The translations under genes and the position numbers were made by a program. This document shows, in pieces, positions 45,338 to 55,536 of a stretch of DNA of 64,000 nt. The DNA comes from Arthrobacter rhombi (lineage in GTDB: Bacteria > Actinomycetota > Actinomycetes > Actinomycetales > Micrococcaceae). How positions within the stretch are numbered: position 1 is the stretch's first letter; each line of letters opens with the position of its first letter. The notes under the pieces are model-generated. The model saw only the letters and a list, made by a program, of their open reading frames with translations, ran no database searches and was not told the DNA's origin. Where the stretch lies: the NCBI RefSeq assembly GCF_900163545.1, contig NZ_FUHW01000038.1:186001-250000 (forward strand), in the 5' to 3' direction.

Positions 45338-46015
45338 ATGAAGGCCCGAGTTTTAGTGGTCGACGATGACGAGGCGCTGGCCGAGATGATCGGTATTGTG
45401 CTGCGCAACGACGACTTCGACCCGGTCTTCTGTTATGACGGGGCGCAAGCATTGGACACGTTCAGAGAGGTCAAACCGGACCTGGTCCTGCTGGATCTGA
45501 TGTTGCCCGGGATGGATGGCATCGAGGTCTGCCGGTTGATCCGTGCCGAAGCCGATGTCCCGATCGTCATGCTGACCGCGAAATCCGATACGGCCGACGT
45601 TGTCCGTGGACTGGAATCGGGGGCTGACGACTACGTTCCGAAACCCTTCAAACCGGCAGAGCTCATTGCCCGGGTGCGGGCACGGATGCGCCCGGGGGAG
45701 AAGCACGCCCCGGAGACACTGAAAATCGCGGACTTGGTCATCGACGTGGCCGGCCACTCGGTGACCCGGGCCGGGGAACCGATCTCCTTGACGCCGCTGG
45801 AATTTGATTTGCTGGTGGCGTTGGCGAGGAAGCCGTGGCAGGTCTTCACCCGTGAACTGCTCCTCGAGCAGGTCTGGGGCTACCGGCATGCCGCCGATAC
45901 CCGGTTGGTCAATGTCCATGTACAGCGTTTGCGTTCCAAGGTCGAAACCGATCCGGAGAACCCGGAAGTCGTCCTGACCGTGCGCGGGGTCGGATATAAG
46001 GCCGGACAGGGCTGA
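45338..46015 (+). CDS. mtrA: Response regulator MtrA
   Basis: 225 aa from ATG 45338 (AAAAGGGG upstream). An OmpR/PhoB-type regulator: the receiver has Asp53 in LLDLMLPGMDG and the acidic pair Asp10/Asp11. The winged-helix DNA-binding domain has LTPLEFDLLVALARKPWQVF and VHVQRLRSKVE. With mtrB and lpqB it forms the conserved actinobacterial mtrAB-lpqB unit that controls cell-wall and division genes (family knowledge). The gene ends 2 bp before mtrB. Confidence 0.96.
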   Translation: MKARVLVVDDDEALAEMIGIVLRNDDFDPVFCYDGAQALDTFREVKPDLVLLDLMLPGMDGIEVCRLIRAEADVPIVMLTAKSDTADVVRGLESGADDYVPKPFKPAELIARVRARMRPGEKHAPETLKIADLVIDVAGHSVTRAGEPISLTPLEFDLLVALARKPWQVFTRELLLEQVWGYRHAADTRLVNVHVQRLRSKVETDPENPEVVLTVRGVGYKAGQG

Positions 46016-46017
46016 GC

Positions 46018-47925
46018 ATGGACACTTCCGCCGCGGACACCCCGGCGGCGGAACCCGGCGACGGGGAACCGCCGGTCTCCCAGGCTTTTTTCCGGCGCCC
46101 GCGGGCCACCCTTGAAGGCTCCCGGTGGAAACGCATGGTCACCGCGTGGCGACGTTCGCTGCAGTTGCGGGCCGTGGCCACCACCGTGCTGCTCTCTGCC
46201 CTGGCCATGCTCGGGGCCGGCATTTTCCTGTCGAACCAGATCGCCGACGGCCTGTTCCAGGAACGCTTCAACCAGGTCCAGGAAGAATCGGTCCGTGGCC
46301 TGAACCAGGTCAAATCCAATTTTGAATCCGCAGCCACCACCGACCGGTCCAGCACCGTCGCCTTCGTCAACGACACGTTGAAACTGGTCGAAGGTGATGG
46401 TGCCAGCGTCCAACGTGACTTCATCCTGACCCCGCTACCCAGTTCGGAAAACATCTATGTCACCAATACGGCCAGTGGCGGACTGACCACTGCCGTCATT
46501 CCCGACACCCTGGCCTCGACGGTCAAGGACAGCCCCGGGGTTTATTGGGAATCGATTAGTTTCCCGCACGCCAGCTACGACACCCCTGGTCTGGCGTTCG
46601 GGACGACGGTCCAGTTGCCGCCGGGACGCGACTACGCCCTGTATCTGGTGTACGACCTCGATTCGGTCCAGCAGACCCTGGACTTCATCCACCGGGTGCT
46701 GGCCATCGGCGGGGTTCTGCTGCTCTTCGTCACCGGCGGGATCGCCTGGTACACCACGCGTCTGGTCGTTCGCCCGGTCTCCACAGCAGCCTTGGCTTCG
46801 GAGAAACTGGCTGCCGGTCAGCTGCAGGAACGTCTAGAGGTCCACGGTGAAGATGAAATCGCCCGGCTGGGGACCTCCTTCAACCGGATGGCTACCAACC
46901 TGCAGGACCAGATCACCCAGTTGGCCACGCTGTCGCAGATGCAACAGCGCTTCGTCTCGGACGTCTCTCACGAATTGCGGACCCCACTGACGACGGTCCG
47001 CATGGCCGCCGAAGTACTTCACGACGCCCGCGAGGACTTCGACCCGATCAACCGGCGCTCCGCCGAACTGCTGTACAACCAAGTCGAGCGCTTCCAGACC
47101 CTGCTCAACGATCTCTTGGAAATTTCCCGGTTCGATGCCGGTGCCGCACTGCTGGATGCGGAGGTCCTTGACCTGGTACCGGTGGTTCGCCGGGTCGTGG
47201 ATACCGCGAGCCTGCATGCCGAGAACCTCGGATCCGAATTACGGGTCCACCTCCCCGAGGAGGGGTGCGCCGTGGAAATGGACCCACGCCGCATCGAAAG
47301 GATCATCCGCAACCTGGTGATGAACGCCGTCGAACACGGCGAAGGAAATCCCATCGACATCACGGTAGGCCAGGACGAATACGCGGTCGCCGTCACCGTG
47401 CGCGACCATGGCATCGGCATGGACCCCGAGGAAGCCTCGCGGGTGTTCGACAGGTTCTGGCGGGGTGATCCGGCCCGGGCCCGAACCACGGGAGGCAGCG
47501 GGCTGGGACTATCCATCGCCACCGAAGACACCCGACTGCACGGCGGTTGGTTGCAGGCCTGGGGCGAAAAGGGTGAAGGAGCCTGCTTCCGGCTGACCCT
47601 GCCCCGGCATCTGGGTGACCTGCTCGGATCCTCCCCGCTGCCACTGATGCCCCATACCCAACTAGCGCTGGGCCAATCGCTGGGCACGGGGGAGTCAGCC
47701 CCCTATACGGCGTCCTTGCCCACCCTTCCCACGGGGAATCTTGCGTTGCCCGGCTCCATCCTTCGGGCCGTCCCGCCCTCCGAACGGGCCACACACGAAC
47801 CCCCTGCCCCGGAAGCCGCCCGGGCCGATGGCCGGGTTTCTTCTGCGGGCCGTGAGGACGATGATTCGGACGATCTTGCCGATGATGAACCAGACACAGG
47901 AAGACCGGGAGGACCCCATGCGTAG
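46018..47925 (+). CDS. mtrB: Sensor histidine kinase MtrB
   Basis: 635 aa. Two membrane segments (~residues 54-74 and ~227-249) flank an extracellular sensor. A HAMP domain follows (TRLVVRPVSTAALASEKLAAG), then the HisKA dimerisation helix with phospho-acceptor His318 (SDVSHELRTPLTTVRMAA). The ATPase domain has NLVMNAVEHGEG, DHGIGMDPEEA and GGSGLGLSIA. The tail after residue ~545 is Pro/Asp-rich. It overlaps lpqB by 8 bp. Confidence 0.96.
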   Translation: MDTSAADTPAAEPGDGEPPVSQAFFRRPRATLEGSRWKRMVTAWRRSLQLRAVATTVLLSALAMLGAGIFLSNQIADGLFQERFNQVQEESVRGLNQVKSNFESAATTDRSSTVAFVNDTLKLVEGDGASVQRDFILTPLPSSENIYVTNTASGGLTTAVIPDTLASTVKDSPGVYWESISFPHASYDTPGLAFGTTVQLPPGRDYALYLVYDLDSVQQTLDFIHRVLAIGGVLLLFVTGGIAWYTTRLVVRPVSTAALASEKLAAGQLQERLEVHGEDEIARLGTSFNRMATNLQDQITQLATLSQMQQRFVSDVSHELRTPLTTVRMAAEVLHDAREDFDPINRRSAELLYNQVERFQTLLNDLLEISRFDAGAALLDAEVLDLVPVVRRVVDTASLHAENLGSELRVHLPEEGCAVEMDPRRIERIIRNLVMNAVEHGEGNPIDITVGQDEYAVAVTVRDHGIGMDPEEASRVFDRFWRGDPARARTTGGSGLGLSIATEDTRLHGGWLQAWGEKGEGACFRLTLPRHLGDLLGSSPLPLMPHTQLALGQSLGTGESAPYTASLPTLPTGNLALPGSILRAVPPSERATHEPPAPEAARADGRVSSAGREDDDSDDLADDEPDTGRPGGPHA

Positions 47926-49648
47926 GCACGGGACCAGATACGACGGGCGGGCCCGGGCCTCTATGGTGCTCAGCGCCCTCGTCGCCGTCCTGCTGGTGCT
48001 CACCGGATGTGCCTCGATTCCTACGTCCGGGCCCGTCGGAACGAGCGCGCCCGAAGCTGCCGGACAGTCCGACTTCGACTACGCCTTCGACCCTCCAGGA
48101 CCAACGGAGGATGCTTCCCCACAGCAGATCATCGAAGGTTTCCTGCGGGCAGGCATTGCCCCACAAGACGACTACAGTGTGGCCCGCGAATACCTGGCCG
48201 CTGAACTCTCGAGGGAGTGGCGGGCAGCAGACCAGACAACCGTCTACGCTTCGGAACCCAATATCGTGGAGAACGTCGAAAAGGGTAGCTACACGGTAGA
48301 GGTCTCCGAAACCTCAAGTATCGACGAATACGGCCTGCTCACCCGCAAGGAGAAACAGACCACGAAGTCCGTGGATTTCGAGCTGACCAAGGAAGACGGC
48401 CAATGGAGGCTCTCCAAGGTGCCCAACGGCACGATGATGGAGGAGGGAAGCTTCGCGATCGTGTTCTCGGCGTACCCGCTGTACTTCTATGATTCCACCA
48501 ATACGTATGCCGTGGCCGACTACCGGTGGTTCGCCACACGTCAGGGCCTGTCCGCCACCGTGACGGCAGCCCTGCTCGCTGGCCCTGCCCCGTACCTGCG
48601 CAATGCCGTCGGCAGTGCCTTCCCCGAAGGCAGCGAACTGGCGCGCGCCTCGGTCCCGGTGGAATCCAAACGAGCCACGGTGGACCTGAACGAGGCGACG
48701 TTCACCGACGCGACCGAGCTGCAGCGCCAACTGATGCAACAGCAGATCCAGCTGACACTGAGCCAGATCCAGAACGTCAACACGGTCACGATGACCGTCG
48801 CCCAGCGGGCCGTCAGCCTGGGCAGCGTAGCCGAGGGGTTCACGAAAGCCATCGTCGATGCTTCGGTCCCGAACACCCAGATCGCGATCGCCAATAAATC
48901 CTTGGTCTTCTACCAGGGCAACGGGGTCGTGCGGGTGGGAGGGGTCCAAGACATCTCCGCCTATAAGCCCCGCGACCCCGCCATGTCCCCGGCGGATAAC
49001 CGCTTCGCCTTCCTGAACGGCAAACGCACCCAACTTTTCACTGTTGATGAATCAGGGGTGGCCCACGAGGCGACGAGCGGCCAGAATCTCCTGCGTCCGA
49101 GCATCGATGTGCACGGCTGGACCTGGACGGTCGGCAACGACGGACGAACCCGGGTGCGGGCGACGCCGTCGGATACCAAAAAGGACGGACCTTCCCGCCA
49201 AGTCAACGCCGGGTGGATGTCCAACGCCGATGTGACCTCCCTCCGGGTTTCACCCGATGGGGCCCGAGCGCTCGTGATCGCTAAAATCAAGGGGAAGACG
49301 GGGGTCTACATCACCGGCATCATCCGCGACAGCGAAGGGGTGCCTCGCGGGTTCACCGACCCGCTGGAGCTCGACGCCTCGGTCCCGGCAGAACAGGGAG
49401 TATGGAACTCCTCGAATTCCGTGGTCGTGATGAAACCCAGCAAAACCAAGGCAGTCCAAGCCGAGGAGATCTCCTTGGACGGAACCACCAAGGAATTGGA
49501 GCCGCTGTTGGGGATGACCAATATTTCCGCGGGCCCCGGGGATCAACGAACGGTTTACGCCGAGACACCCGACGGGGTCTACTCGCAGGTGTTTTCCACC
49601 TGGAAGAAGCGTGAAGGCAAGGCCAGCCAGCTCGCCTACCCGGGATAA
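47918..49648 (+). CDS. lpqB: Lipoprotein LpqB
   Basis: 576 aa from ATG 47918 (GGGAGG upstream). It has a lipoprotein signal with lipobox LTGC (Cys31), a GerMN-like domain (near residues 190-320) and a C-terminal beta-propeller region. LpqB modulates MtrB in mycobacteria (family knowledge). The start lies inside the end of mtrB, so translation is coupled. It is attached to the outer face of the membrane. Confidence 0.94.
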   Translation: MRRHGTRYDGRARASMVLSALVAVLLVLTGCASIPTSGPVGTSAPEAAGQSDFDYAFDPPGPTEDASPQQIIEGFLRAGIAPQDDYSVAREYLAAELSREWRAADQTTVYASEPNIVENVEKGSYTVEVSETSSIDEYGLLTRKEKQTTKSVDFELTKEDGQWRLSKVPNGTMMEEGSFAIVFSAYPLYFYDSTNTYAVADYRWFATRQGLSATVTAALLAGPAPYLRNAVGSAFPEGSELARASVPVESKRATVDLNEATFTDATELQRQLMQQQIQLTLSQIQNVNTVTMTVAQRAVSLGSVAEGFTKAIVDASVPNTQIAIANKSLVFYQGNGVVRVGGVQDISAYKPRDPAMSPADNRFAFLNGKRTQLFTVDESGVAHEATSGQNLLRPSIDVHGWTWTVGNDGRTRVRATPSDTKKDGPSRQVNAGWMSNADVTSLRVSPDGARALVIAKIKGKTGVYITGIIRDSEGVPRGFTDPLELDASVPAEQGVWNSSNSVVVMKPSKTKAVQAEEISLDGTTKELEPLLGMTNISAGPGDQRTVYAETPDGVYSQVFSTWKKREGKASQLAYPG

Positions 49649-49716
49649 CACGGAGGCCGTCCACAACCGACCTGCCGGGACTTCCCCCGCGGTGGCTCCG
49701 CAGGGAGCATGGCGGC

Positions 49717-50604
49717 ATGGAATACCCGCAGCTACCCGAATCCTGGGCCCGCGGACTGGACTCGCTGGTCTTCTCCGCAACGGTCCAGGGGCCGCTGACG
49801 GCGTTGGCTGAGCTCGGTTCGGTGGCCGCGCCCAGCGACTGCGTTTACTGCCGCAGCCCCGACGCCGTGATGTGCCGAACCTGCCGAGGGGCGTTCCGCG
49901 CAGCGACCGTGCGCCCCTTTGAAGCGCAGGAAGGAGCCGAATCCTTGCCACTGGACCCGGGGGGAGAGCCTTTGCCCGTGATGGCCGCCGGGATCTATTC
50001 TCGCGAAGTCTCAGCCGCCGTTCTGGCGTTCAAGAACCGTCAACGAGTGTCCCTGGCAGGGGTTTTGGGGCCAGCCCTGGCAGGGGCCCTCCGGCTGGCA
50101 GTAGATCGTTTCGATAGTAGCGTTCTGCTCGTCCCGATCCCCTCGACCCGCCTCGCACGAGCCCACCGTGGATACGCTCCGGTGGATGTGCTGCTGGCCT
50201 GGATCCAGCGACGGGCCCTGCTGCCGCCGTCCACCACCAGCGCCCGGCTCCTGCGGGTCCGCCCCGGGCCGCCGTGGGCGGGGGCAGCACAGAAGAGTAA
50301 GGGACGCAGGGCCCGCGCGGGCAGTGCCGTGAAAATGGTCCTGCTCCCGCATCCACGAATCCCCGACCGCCCGGTGCTTCTGGTGGACGATGTCCTCACC
50401 ACCGGTGCGACGCTGGCCCGCGCGCATCACCAACTCCAGGCTGCAGGGGTCCGGGTGGAGGGTGCCGTCGTCGTGGCGGCCACCGCGGCACCGCGACACC
50501 ACGAAGGCTCCGACCTCGATGAACCTGGCCCCATAGGCGCCGACACGCCAGCCGGTGGACGAGCCGCAGACCCGGCATTTCATGATTTCCCACCACTTGC
50601 GTGA
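49717..50604 (+). CDS. ComF family phosphoribosyltransferase-like protein
   Basis: 295 aa. N-terminal zinc cysteines CVYC (42, 45) and CRTC (53, 56) precede a phosphoribosyltransferase fold with VLLVPIPSTRLARAHRGYAPVD and the PRPP loop LLVDDVLTTGATL. ComF is linked to DNA uptake in naturally competent bacteria, but no other competence genes are here. The tail after residue ~265 is Gly/Ala/Pro-rich. It sits between lpqB and hpf, the usual actinobacterial position. Confidence 0.9.
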   Translation: MEYPQLPESWARGLDSLVFSATVQGPLTALAELGSVAAPSDCVYCRSPDAVMCRTCRGAFRAATVRPFEAQEGAESLPLDPGGEPLPVMAAGIYSREVSAAVLAFKNRQRVSLAGVLGPALAGALRLAVDRFDSSVLLVPIPSTRLARAHRGYAPVDVLLAWIQRRALLPPSTTSARLLRVRPGPPWAGAAQKSKGRRARAGSAVKMVLLPHPRIPDRPVLLVDDVLTTGATLARAHHQLQAAGVRVEGAVVVAATAAPRHHEGSDLDEPGPIGADTPAGGRAADPAFHDFPPLA

Positions 50605-50634
50605 CACGGATCACGAAATGAAGGGTGGGAAGGC

Positions 50635-50662
50635 TTGATTAACCAGCGCCCTGGATTACGGT
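50635..50662 (+). promoter_or_regulatory. Promoter of hpf
   Basis: TTGATT (50635-50640), 16 bp, TACGGT (50657-50662). Predicted start near 50669 gives a leader of about 97 nt. Confidence 0.55.
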
Positions 50663-50702
50663 TGAGTATGGGCACCTCACCAAGAGGAGAAGAACCCATC
50701 TT

Positions 50703-50734
50703 CAGCGGTTGAAAGGAGAGACTTTCAGCCGCTG
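50703..50734 (+). ncRNA. Leader hairpin in the hpf 5' untranslated region
   Basis: CAGCGGTTGAAAG-GAGAGA-CTTTCAGCCGCTG, a 13-bp stem with one G-T pair and a 6-nt purine loop (GAGAGA), 31 nt before the ATG and clear of the AGGAGG ribosome site. No T-run follows, so it is not a simple terminator. It may control stability or translation. Confidence 0.5.
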
Positions 50735-50765
50735 TCGTGTCACCCGAGGTCAGTAGGAGGACACC

Positions 50766-51449
50766 ATGGAGATGAACATCACCGGGCGCAACGTGACGGT
50801 ATCCGACCGATTCCGCGAGTACGCGGACGAGAAGACGGACAAGATCGAGCAGTTGGCCAGCAAGGTCCAGCGCCTCGATGTGAAAGTCACCAAGGAACCC
50901 AACGCCCGGCAGGCCGAAGCCCAGCTGACAGTGGAAATCAGTGTCGTGGGCAGCGGACCGGCCATCCGTGCCGAGGCCAAGGCCGCCGATAAGTTCGCGG
51001 CCTTCGATACCGCCTTCGCCAAATTGCTCGAGCGGTTGCGTCGGGCTCGCGATCGGAGGAAAGTTCACCACGGTCGCCAGACACCGAAGGCCGTATTCCA
51101 GGCGACGTCGACACTGGAACCGGTCAGCAGCACCATGCCCCTGCATGAACAAACCCGCCAGGAACAAGACCAGGAGCGAGAAGCAGCCGAAGCTGCCGCG
51201 GAAAGCCCCGTCGAAATCCGCCGCAAGGTCTTCCCTTCCGAGACCATGAGCGTGGACGATGCCGTGGACCGCATGGAACTCGTCGGTCACCCGTTCTACC
51301 TCTTCGTGGATGCCGAAACCGGTGTCAGCTCGGTGGTATACCGCCGGCGGCAATGGAACTACGGGGTCATCACCCTCGATGACAACCACTCCGACGAGGA
51401 GACCGTGGAAACGCGGAAGTACCGTGGTTCACAGGGTGCCGCCGTCTGA
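50766..51449 (+). CDS. hpf: Long-form ribosome hibernation promoting factor
   Basis: 227 aa. The N-terminal S30AE domain (MEMNITGRNVTVSDRFREYADEK) is joined by a Glu/Gln/Ala linker to the C-terminal dimerisation domain (RKVFPSETMSVDDAVDRMEL, then FYLFVDAETGVSSVVYRR). The long form makes 100S ribosome dimers in stationary phase. AGGAGG eight bases before the ATG is the strongest ribosome site in the window. It has its own promoter and a leader hairpin. Confidence 0.95.
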   Translation: MEMNITGRNVTVSDRFREYADEKTDKIEQLASKVQRLDVKVTKEPNARQAEAQLTVEISVVGSGPAIRAEAKAADKFAAFDTAFAKLLERLRRARDRRKVHHGRQTPKAVFQATSTLEPVSSTMPLHEQTRQEQDQEREAAEAAAESPVEIRRKVFPSETMSVDDAVDRMELVGHPFYLFVDAETGVSSVVYRRRQWNYGVITLDDNHSDEETVETRKYRGSQGAAV

Positions 51450-51477
51450 TGACGGTGCCTGAGCCCGGTAGGGCTCG

Positions 51478-52728
51478 ATGACCCGATCGATGACCTTGGC
51501 CCAAGCCCGGCGCATTGCGCTGGCAGCCCAGGGACTTCATCAGGAACGGCCCACCGGCCCGGCAACCGCCCGGCAGGTGGGCCGCACCTTCGAACGCCTG
51601 CAACTGCTCCAGATTGATTCGGTCAATGTTCTGACCCGGGCGCACTACCTTCCGCTTTTTGCTCGTTTGGGGCCCTACGCTCCGGCCCTGGTGGACCGGA
51701 TGTCCTCACGGTCACCGCGCCGCATGGTGGAGTACTGGGCTCATGAAGCCAGCTTTATTCGCCCCGAACACCATGCCGACCTGTTGCTCTGGCAACGGCG
51801 GACCTGGATGGGCAGCTTCAGCTCTGATCGTCCGTGGCTGCGTGAACTGGCCGACCGGATTGTGGAGTTGCTGGCTTCCTCGCGCCCCCTGACTGCCCGT
51901 GAAGTGGCCGCCCGGTTGGGGCATCACGAGAAGATCGACCGCTCCGGCTGGGGATGGAACCGGTCCACGGTCAAGGAGGCGTTGGAGGCGCTCTTCGCCG
52001 TCGGAGAGGTCGGCGTTGCCAGTCGAAACGCCCAGTTTGAACGCCGCTATGCCCTGATCTCCCAGGTTCTTCCCCCGCACGCGCGGGACGCGGGCCCCCT
52101 CGCGCCGGTCCCGTTAGGTTCGGGGGCCGAACGTGAATCCTCGGCCCATCGACTGGTTGAAGCGGCAGCCAGGGCCCATGGCATCGGCACGGTGCGCTGC
52201 TTAGCCGATTACTTCAGGTTGCCTGTTCGCGTCGCGGCAGTTGCCGTGGAGCGGCTTGTCGAGGAAGGGGTACTTGAGCCGGTTGACGTCCTGGGGTGGC
52301 CCGGACGCCAATTCCTCCACAACAGCGCGCTCAAACCCCGCACGGCGCGGGCGCGAGCACTGCTGAGCCCCTTCGATTCGTTGGTCTTCGAACGCCGACG
52401 GCTCGAGCAACTCTTTGGGTTCCACTACCGGCTCGAGATCTATACCCCAGCAGCCAAACGACGTTATGGCTACTACGTGCTCCCGTTCCTGCTGGGTGAG
52501 CAGATCGTGGCCCGGGTCGACCTCAAGGCCGATCGTGCCCGAGGCGCGCTCATCGTCAGATCCAGCCACCCAGAACCCGCAGCGCCCACCGAAACTGCCG
52601 CTGAACTCGCGTCAGAGCTTTTCCTGATGGCTGAATGGCTCGGTTTGGAATCGGTGCAGGTCCAACTGGAGGGTAGCCTTTCCCTAGAACTGGCCGCTAC
52701 GGTGGGGACGCGAAGCACGGGAACTTGA
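51478..52728 (+). CDS. AlkX/YcaQ-type DNA glycosylase with winged helices
   Basis: 416 aa. YcaQ/DUF1006 family signatures: LQLLQIDSVNVLTRAHYLPLFARLG at residues 41-65, containing the catalytic QID motif (45-47), RMVEYWAHEASFI, LSPFDSLVFERRR and YYVLPFLLGEQIVARVDLKADR. Members remove interstrand crosslinks and bulky alkylation products from DNA (family knowledge for E. coli YcaQ). A natural-product self-resistance gene of this type is known in Streptomyces, but this copy sits in a core region. Confidence 0.87.
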   Translation: MTRSMTLAQARRIALAAQGLHQERPTGPATARQVGRTFERLQLLQIDSVNVLTRAHYLPLFARLGPYAPALVDRMSSRSPRRMVEYWAHEASFIRPEHHADLLLWQRRTWMGSFSSDRPWLRELADRIVELLASSRPLTAREVAARLGHHEKIDRSGWGWNRSTVKEALEALFAVGEVGVASRNAQFERRYALISQVLPPHARDAGPLAPVPLGSGAERESSAHRLVEAAARAHGIGTVRCLADYFRLPVRVAAVAVERLVEEGVLEPVDVLGWPGRQFLHNSALKPRTARARALLSPFDSLVFERRRLEQLFGFHYRLEIYTPAAKRRYGYYVLPFLLGEQIVARVDLKADRARGALIVRSSHPEPAAPTETAAELASELFLMAEWLGLESVQVQLEGSLSLELAATVGTRSTGT

Positions 52729-52752
52729 ACGGGCTGTCGATCGTGTCTCCCG

Positions 52753-52758
52753 TAGACT
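52753..52758 (+). promoter_or_regulatory. Possible -10 of secA
   Basis: TAGACT, 42 bp before GTG 52801. No -35 at the right distance. Confidence 0.35.
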
Positions 52759-52800
52759 GGTCAAGCCAGAATTCCTGTGCCTGAGATTTGGAGCTACCAC

Positions 52801-55536
52801 GTGGCATCACTGCTAGAACGCGTCCTGCGGACCGGCGACAAGAAGACCCTGAAGCGACTGCGCGGATACGCGGAGGCCATCAACCTGCTTGAGGACGAGT
52901 TCCGGGCCATGTCGGATGCGGATCTGCGGGCCGAAACCGAGGGCTTCAAGAAGCGCTTCCAAGAAGGCGCTTCACTGGACTCGCTGCTACCCGAGGCCTT
53001 TGCCGCAGTACGCGAGGCGTCGGACCGCACCCTGGGCATGCGTCACTTCGACGTCCAGCTCATGGGCGGGGCCGCCTTGCACTTGGGTGATATTGCCGAG
53101 ATGAAGACCGGTGAAGGTAAGACTCTGGTCGCCACCGGGCCCGCCTACCTGAATGCCATCTCCGGCAAGGGCGTCCACGTCATTACGACCAACGACTACC
53201 TCGCCGAGTACCAATCGGACCTGATGGGGCGCGTCTTCCGGTTCCTCGGCATGACAACGGGCTGCATCCTGTCCAACCAGGATCCTTCCGTGCGTCGCCA
53301 GCAGTACGAAGCAGATATCACCTACGGAACGAATAACGAGTTCGGTTTCGACTATCTGCGCGACAACATGGCCTGGAGCAAGGACGAGCTGGTCCAGCGC
53401 GGCCACAACTTCGCCATCGTCGATGAGGTCGACTCCATTCTCATCGATGAGGCCAGGACCCCGTTGATCATTTCGGGTCAAGCCCAAGGCGACGTGAACC
53501 GCTGGTTCAGCGAATTCGCCCGACTCGTGACCCGGCTGGAGATCGACACCGACTATGAGGTCGATGAAAAGAAGCGCACCGTGGGCGTGCTGGAGGCAGG
53601 GATCGAGAAGGTCGAAGACCATCTGGGCATCCACAACCTCTACGAAGAGGCCAATACCCCGCTGATTGGTTTCCTGAACAACGCCATCAAGGCCAAGGAA
53701 TTGTTCAAGAAGGACAAGGACTACGTCGTGATCAAGGGCGAAGTCATGATCGTCGACGAACATACCGGCCGTACCCTGGCCGGGCGCCGCTATAACGAAG
53801 GCATGCACCAGGCGATCGAGGCGAAGGAAAACGTCGAGATCAAGGCCGAGAACCAGACCATGGCCACGGTCACCCTGCAGAACTATTTCCGCCTCTACGC
53901 GAAGCTTTCCGGCATGACCGGCACCGCGCAGACCGAGGCAGCAGAGTTCATGGGCACCTACAGCATCGGTGTCGTGGAGATCCCCACGAATAAACCGATG
54001 GTGCGTAAGGACCAGTCGGACCTGATCTACAAGAACGAGATCGCCAAATTCGACGCCGTTGCCCAGGACATCGTTGAACGCCACGCTGCCGGACAACCGG
54101 TCTTGATCGGCACCACGAGCGTCGAAAAGAGCGAATACCTTTCCCGCAAGCTCGCCCAGGAGGGCGTCCGCCACGAGGTGCTCAACGCCAAGCAACACGC
54201 CCGTGAGGCTGCCGTGATCGCCCAGGCCGGCAAGAAGGGCGCTGTCACCGTGGCAACCAATATGGCTGGCCGCGGTACCGACATCATGCTCGGCGGCAAC
54301 GCCGAGTTCCTGGCGGTTGCTGATATGGAACGCCGTGGGCTGGATCCCGAACGCGATTCGGAGGAATACGAGCGGGTCTGGGATGAGGTCTTCGCCGCGG
54401 CCCGGGAGAGCGTGAAGGCCGAGGCCGACGAGGTCCGCGGGCTGGGCGGGCTCTACGTCCTGGGTACCGAACGCCACGAATCCCGCCGTATCGACAACCA
54501 GCTCCGTGGCCGTTCCGGACGTCAGGGGGATCCGGGGGAGTCCCGTTTCTACCTGTCCATGACCGATGAGCTGATGCGCCGCTTCAACGCCAACGCGGCC
54601 CAACGGATCATGAACAACCCCTCGATGCCCGAGGACATGGCACTGGAATCGAAGATCGTTTCGCGGGCCATCGAAACCGCCCAGGGCCAGGTCGAGTCGA
54701 CCAACGCCGAACAGCGCAAGAACGTCCTGAAGTACGACGACGTCATGAACCGCCAGCGTGAGGCCATCTACGGCGACCGCCGTCGCATCCTCGAAGGCGG
54801 CGACCTGCAGGAGCAGGTCCAGCATTTCTTGGAGGACGCGATCAAGGCCATGGTGGCCGAGACGACGAGCGTGGGGCACGGTGACGACTGGGACTTCAAG
54901 CAATTGTGGACCAACCTGGGGCAGTTGTACCCGATGGGGTTGACCATTGACGAAGTCCTGGAAGAAGGTGGTGGCCCCGGCCGCATCACCCCGGAGTTCC
55001 TCCACGAGGAGATCCTCTCCGACGCGCGCGTTCAGTACGAAGAACGCGAACGGGCCATTGGGTCGGAAAATCTGCGTGAACTCGAACGCCGCGTCGTCTT
55101 GAGCGTGATCGGACGCAAATGGCAGGAACACCTCTACGAGATGGACTACCTCAAGGAGGGCATCGGGCTGCGGGCGATGGCCCAGCGTGACCCGCTGGTC
55201 GAATACCAGCGCGAAGGTTTCGTGATGTTCCAGACGATGATGGAGGCCATCCGCGAGGAAAGCGTCGGTTTCCTCTTCAACCTCGAGGTCGAGGTTGCCG
55301 CGCCGACACCGGTATCCCTGCCCGGGGTGACCGACGGGCGTTCGAACACCACGACGCCGGTACTGAACACCCCTGGCCTGGACGCGCCGGCCCGTCCGTC
55401 GACGTTGCAGTACACCTCACCCAGTGAAGATGGCGACCCGGAATCCCATGTGGAGCGTTCCGCCTCGACTGAAAACAAAACAAAGGGCAAGGCCAACCGG
55501 GCCGAGCGTCGTTCCAAGAAGTCCAAGCGCAGCTAA
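52801..55536 (+). CDS. secA: Protein translocase ATPase SecA (SecA1)
   Basis: 911 aa from GTG 52801, set by GGAGC eight bases upstream; the GTG at 52777 in the same frame is less likely. Walker A MKTGEGKT is at residues 101-108, the second motif is [17 protein letters not shown], and helicase motifs include [14 protein letters not shown] and [17 protein letters not shown]. It drives proteins through SecYEG. No C-terminal zinc cysteines; the tail is Lys/Arg/Ser-rich. It is the housekeeping SecA1 by size and context (hpf upstream). Confidence 0.97.
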   Translation: MASLLERVLRTGDKKTLKRLRGYAEAINLLEDEFRAMSDADLRAETEGFKKRFQEGASLDSLLPEAFAAVREASDRTLGMRHFDVQLMGGAALHLGDIAEMKTGEGKTLVATGPAYLNAISGKGVHVITTNDYLAEYQSDLMGRVFRFLGMTTGCILSNQDPSVRRQQYEADITYGTNNEFGFDYLRDNMAWSKDELVQRGHNFAIVDEVDSILIDEARTPLIISGQAQGDVNRWFSEFARLVTRLEIDTDYEVDEKKRTVGVLEAGIEKVEDHLGIHNLYEEANTPLIGFLNNAIKAKELFKKDKDYVVIKGEVMIVDEHTGRTLAGRRYNEGMHQAIEAKENVEIKAENQTMATVTLQNYFRLYAKLSGMTGTAQTEAAEFMGTYSIGVVEIPTNKPMVRKDQSDLIYKNEIAKFDAVAQDIVERHAAGQPVLIGTTSVEKSEYLSRKLAQEGVRHEVLNAKQHAREAAVIAQAGKKGAVTVATNMAGRGTDIMLGGNAEFLAVADMERRGLDPERDSEEYERVWDEVFAAARESVKAEADEVRGLGGLYVLGTERHESRRIDNQLRGRSGRQGDPGESRFYLSMTDELMRRFNANAAQRIMNNPSMPEDMALESKIVSRAIETAQGQVESTNAEQRKNVLKYDDVMNRQREAIYGDRRRILEGGDLQEQVQHFLEDAIKAMVAETTSVGHGDDWDFKQLWTNLGQLYPMGLTIDEVLEEGGGPGRITPEFLHEEILSDARVQYEERERAIGSENLRELERRVVLSVIGRKWQEHLYEMDYLKEGIGLRAMAQRDPLVEYQREGFVMFQTMMEAIREESVGFLFNLEVEVAAPTPVSLPGVTDGRSNTTTPVLNTPGLDAPARPSTLQYTSPSEDGDPESHVERSASTENKTKGKANRAERRSKKSKRS

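Noticed and set aside
51478..52728. YcaQ-type gene as part of a natural-product resistance island
   Set aside because: It sits between hpf and secA in a core region with no biosynthetic genes.
52987..55131. A 714-codon open frame on the minus strand
   Set aside because: It lies entirely across secA, whose motifs and length are certain; it is a mirror frame of GC-rich codon use.
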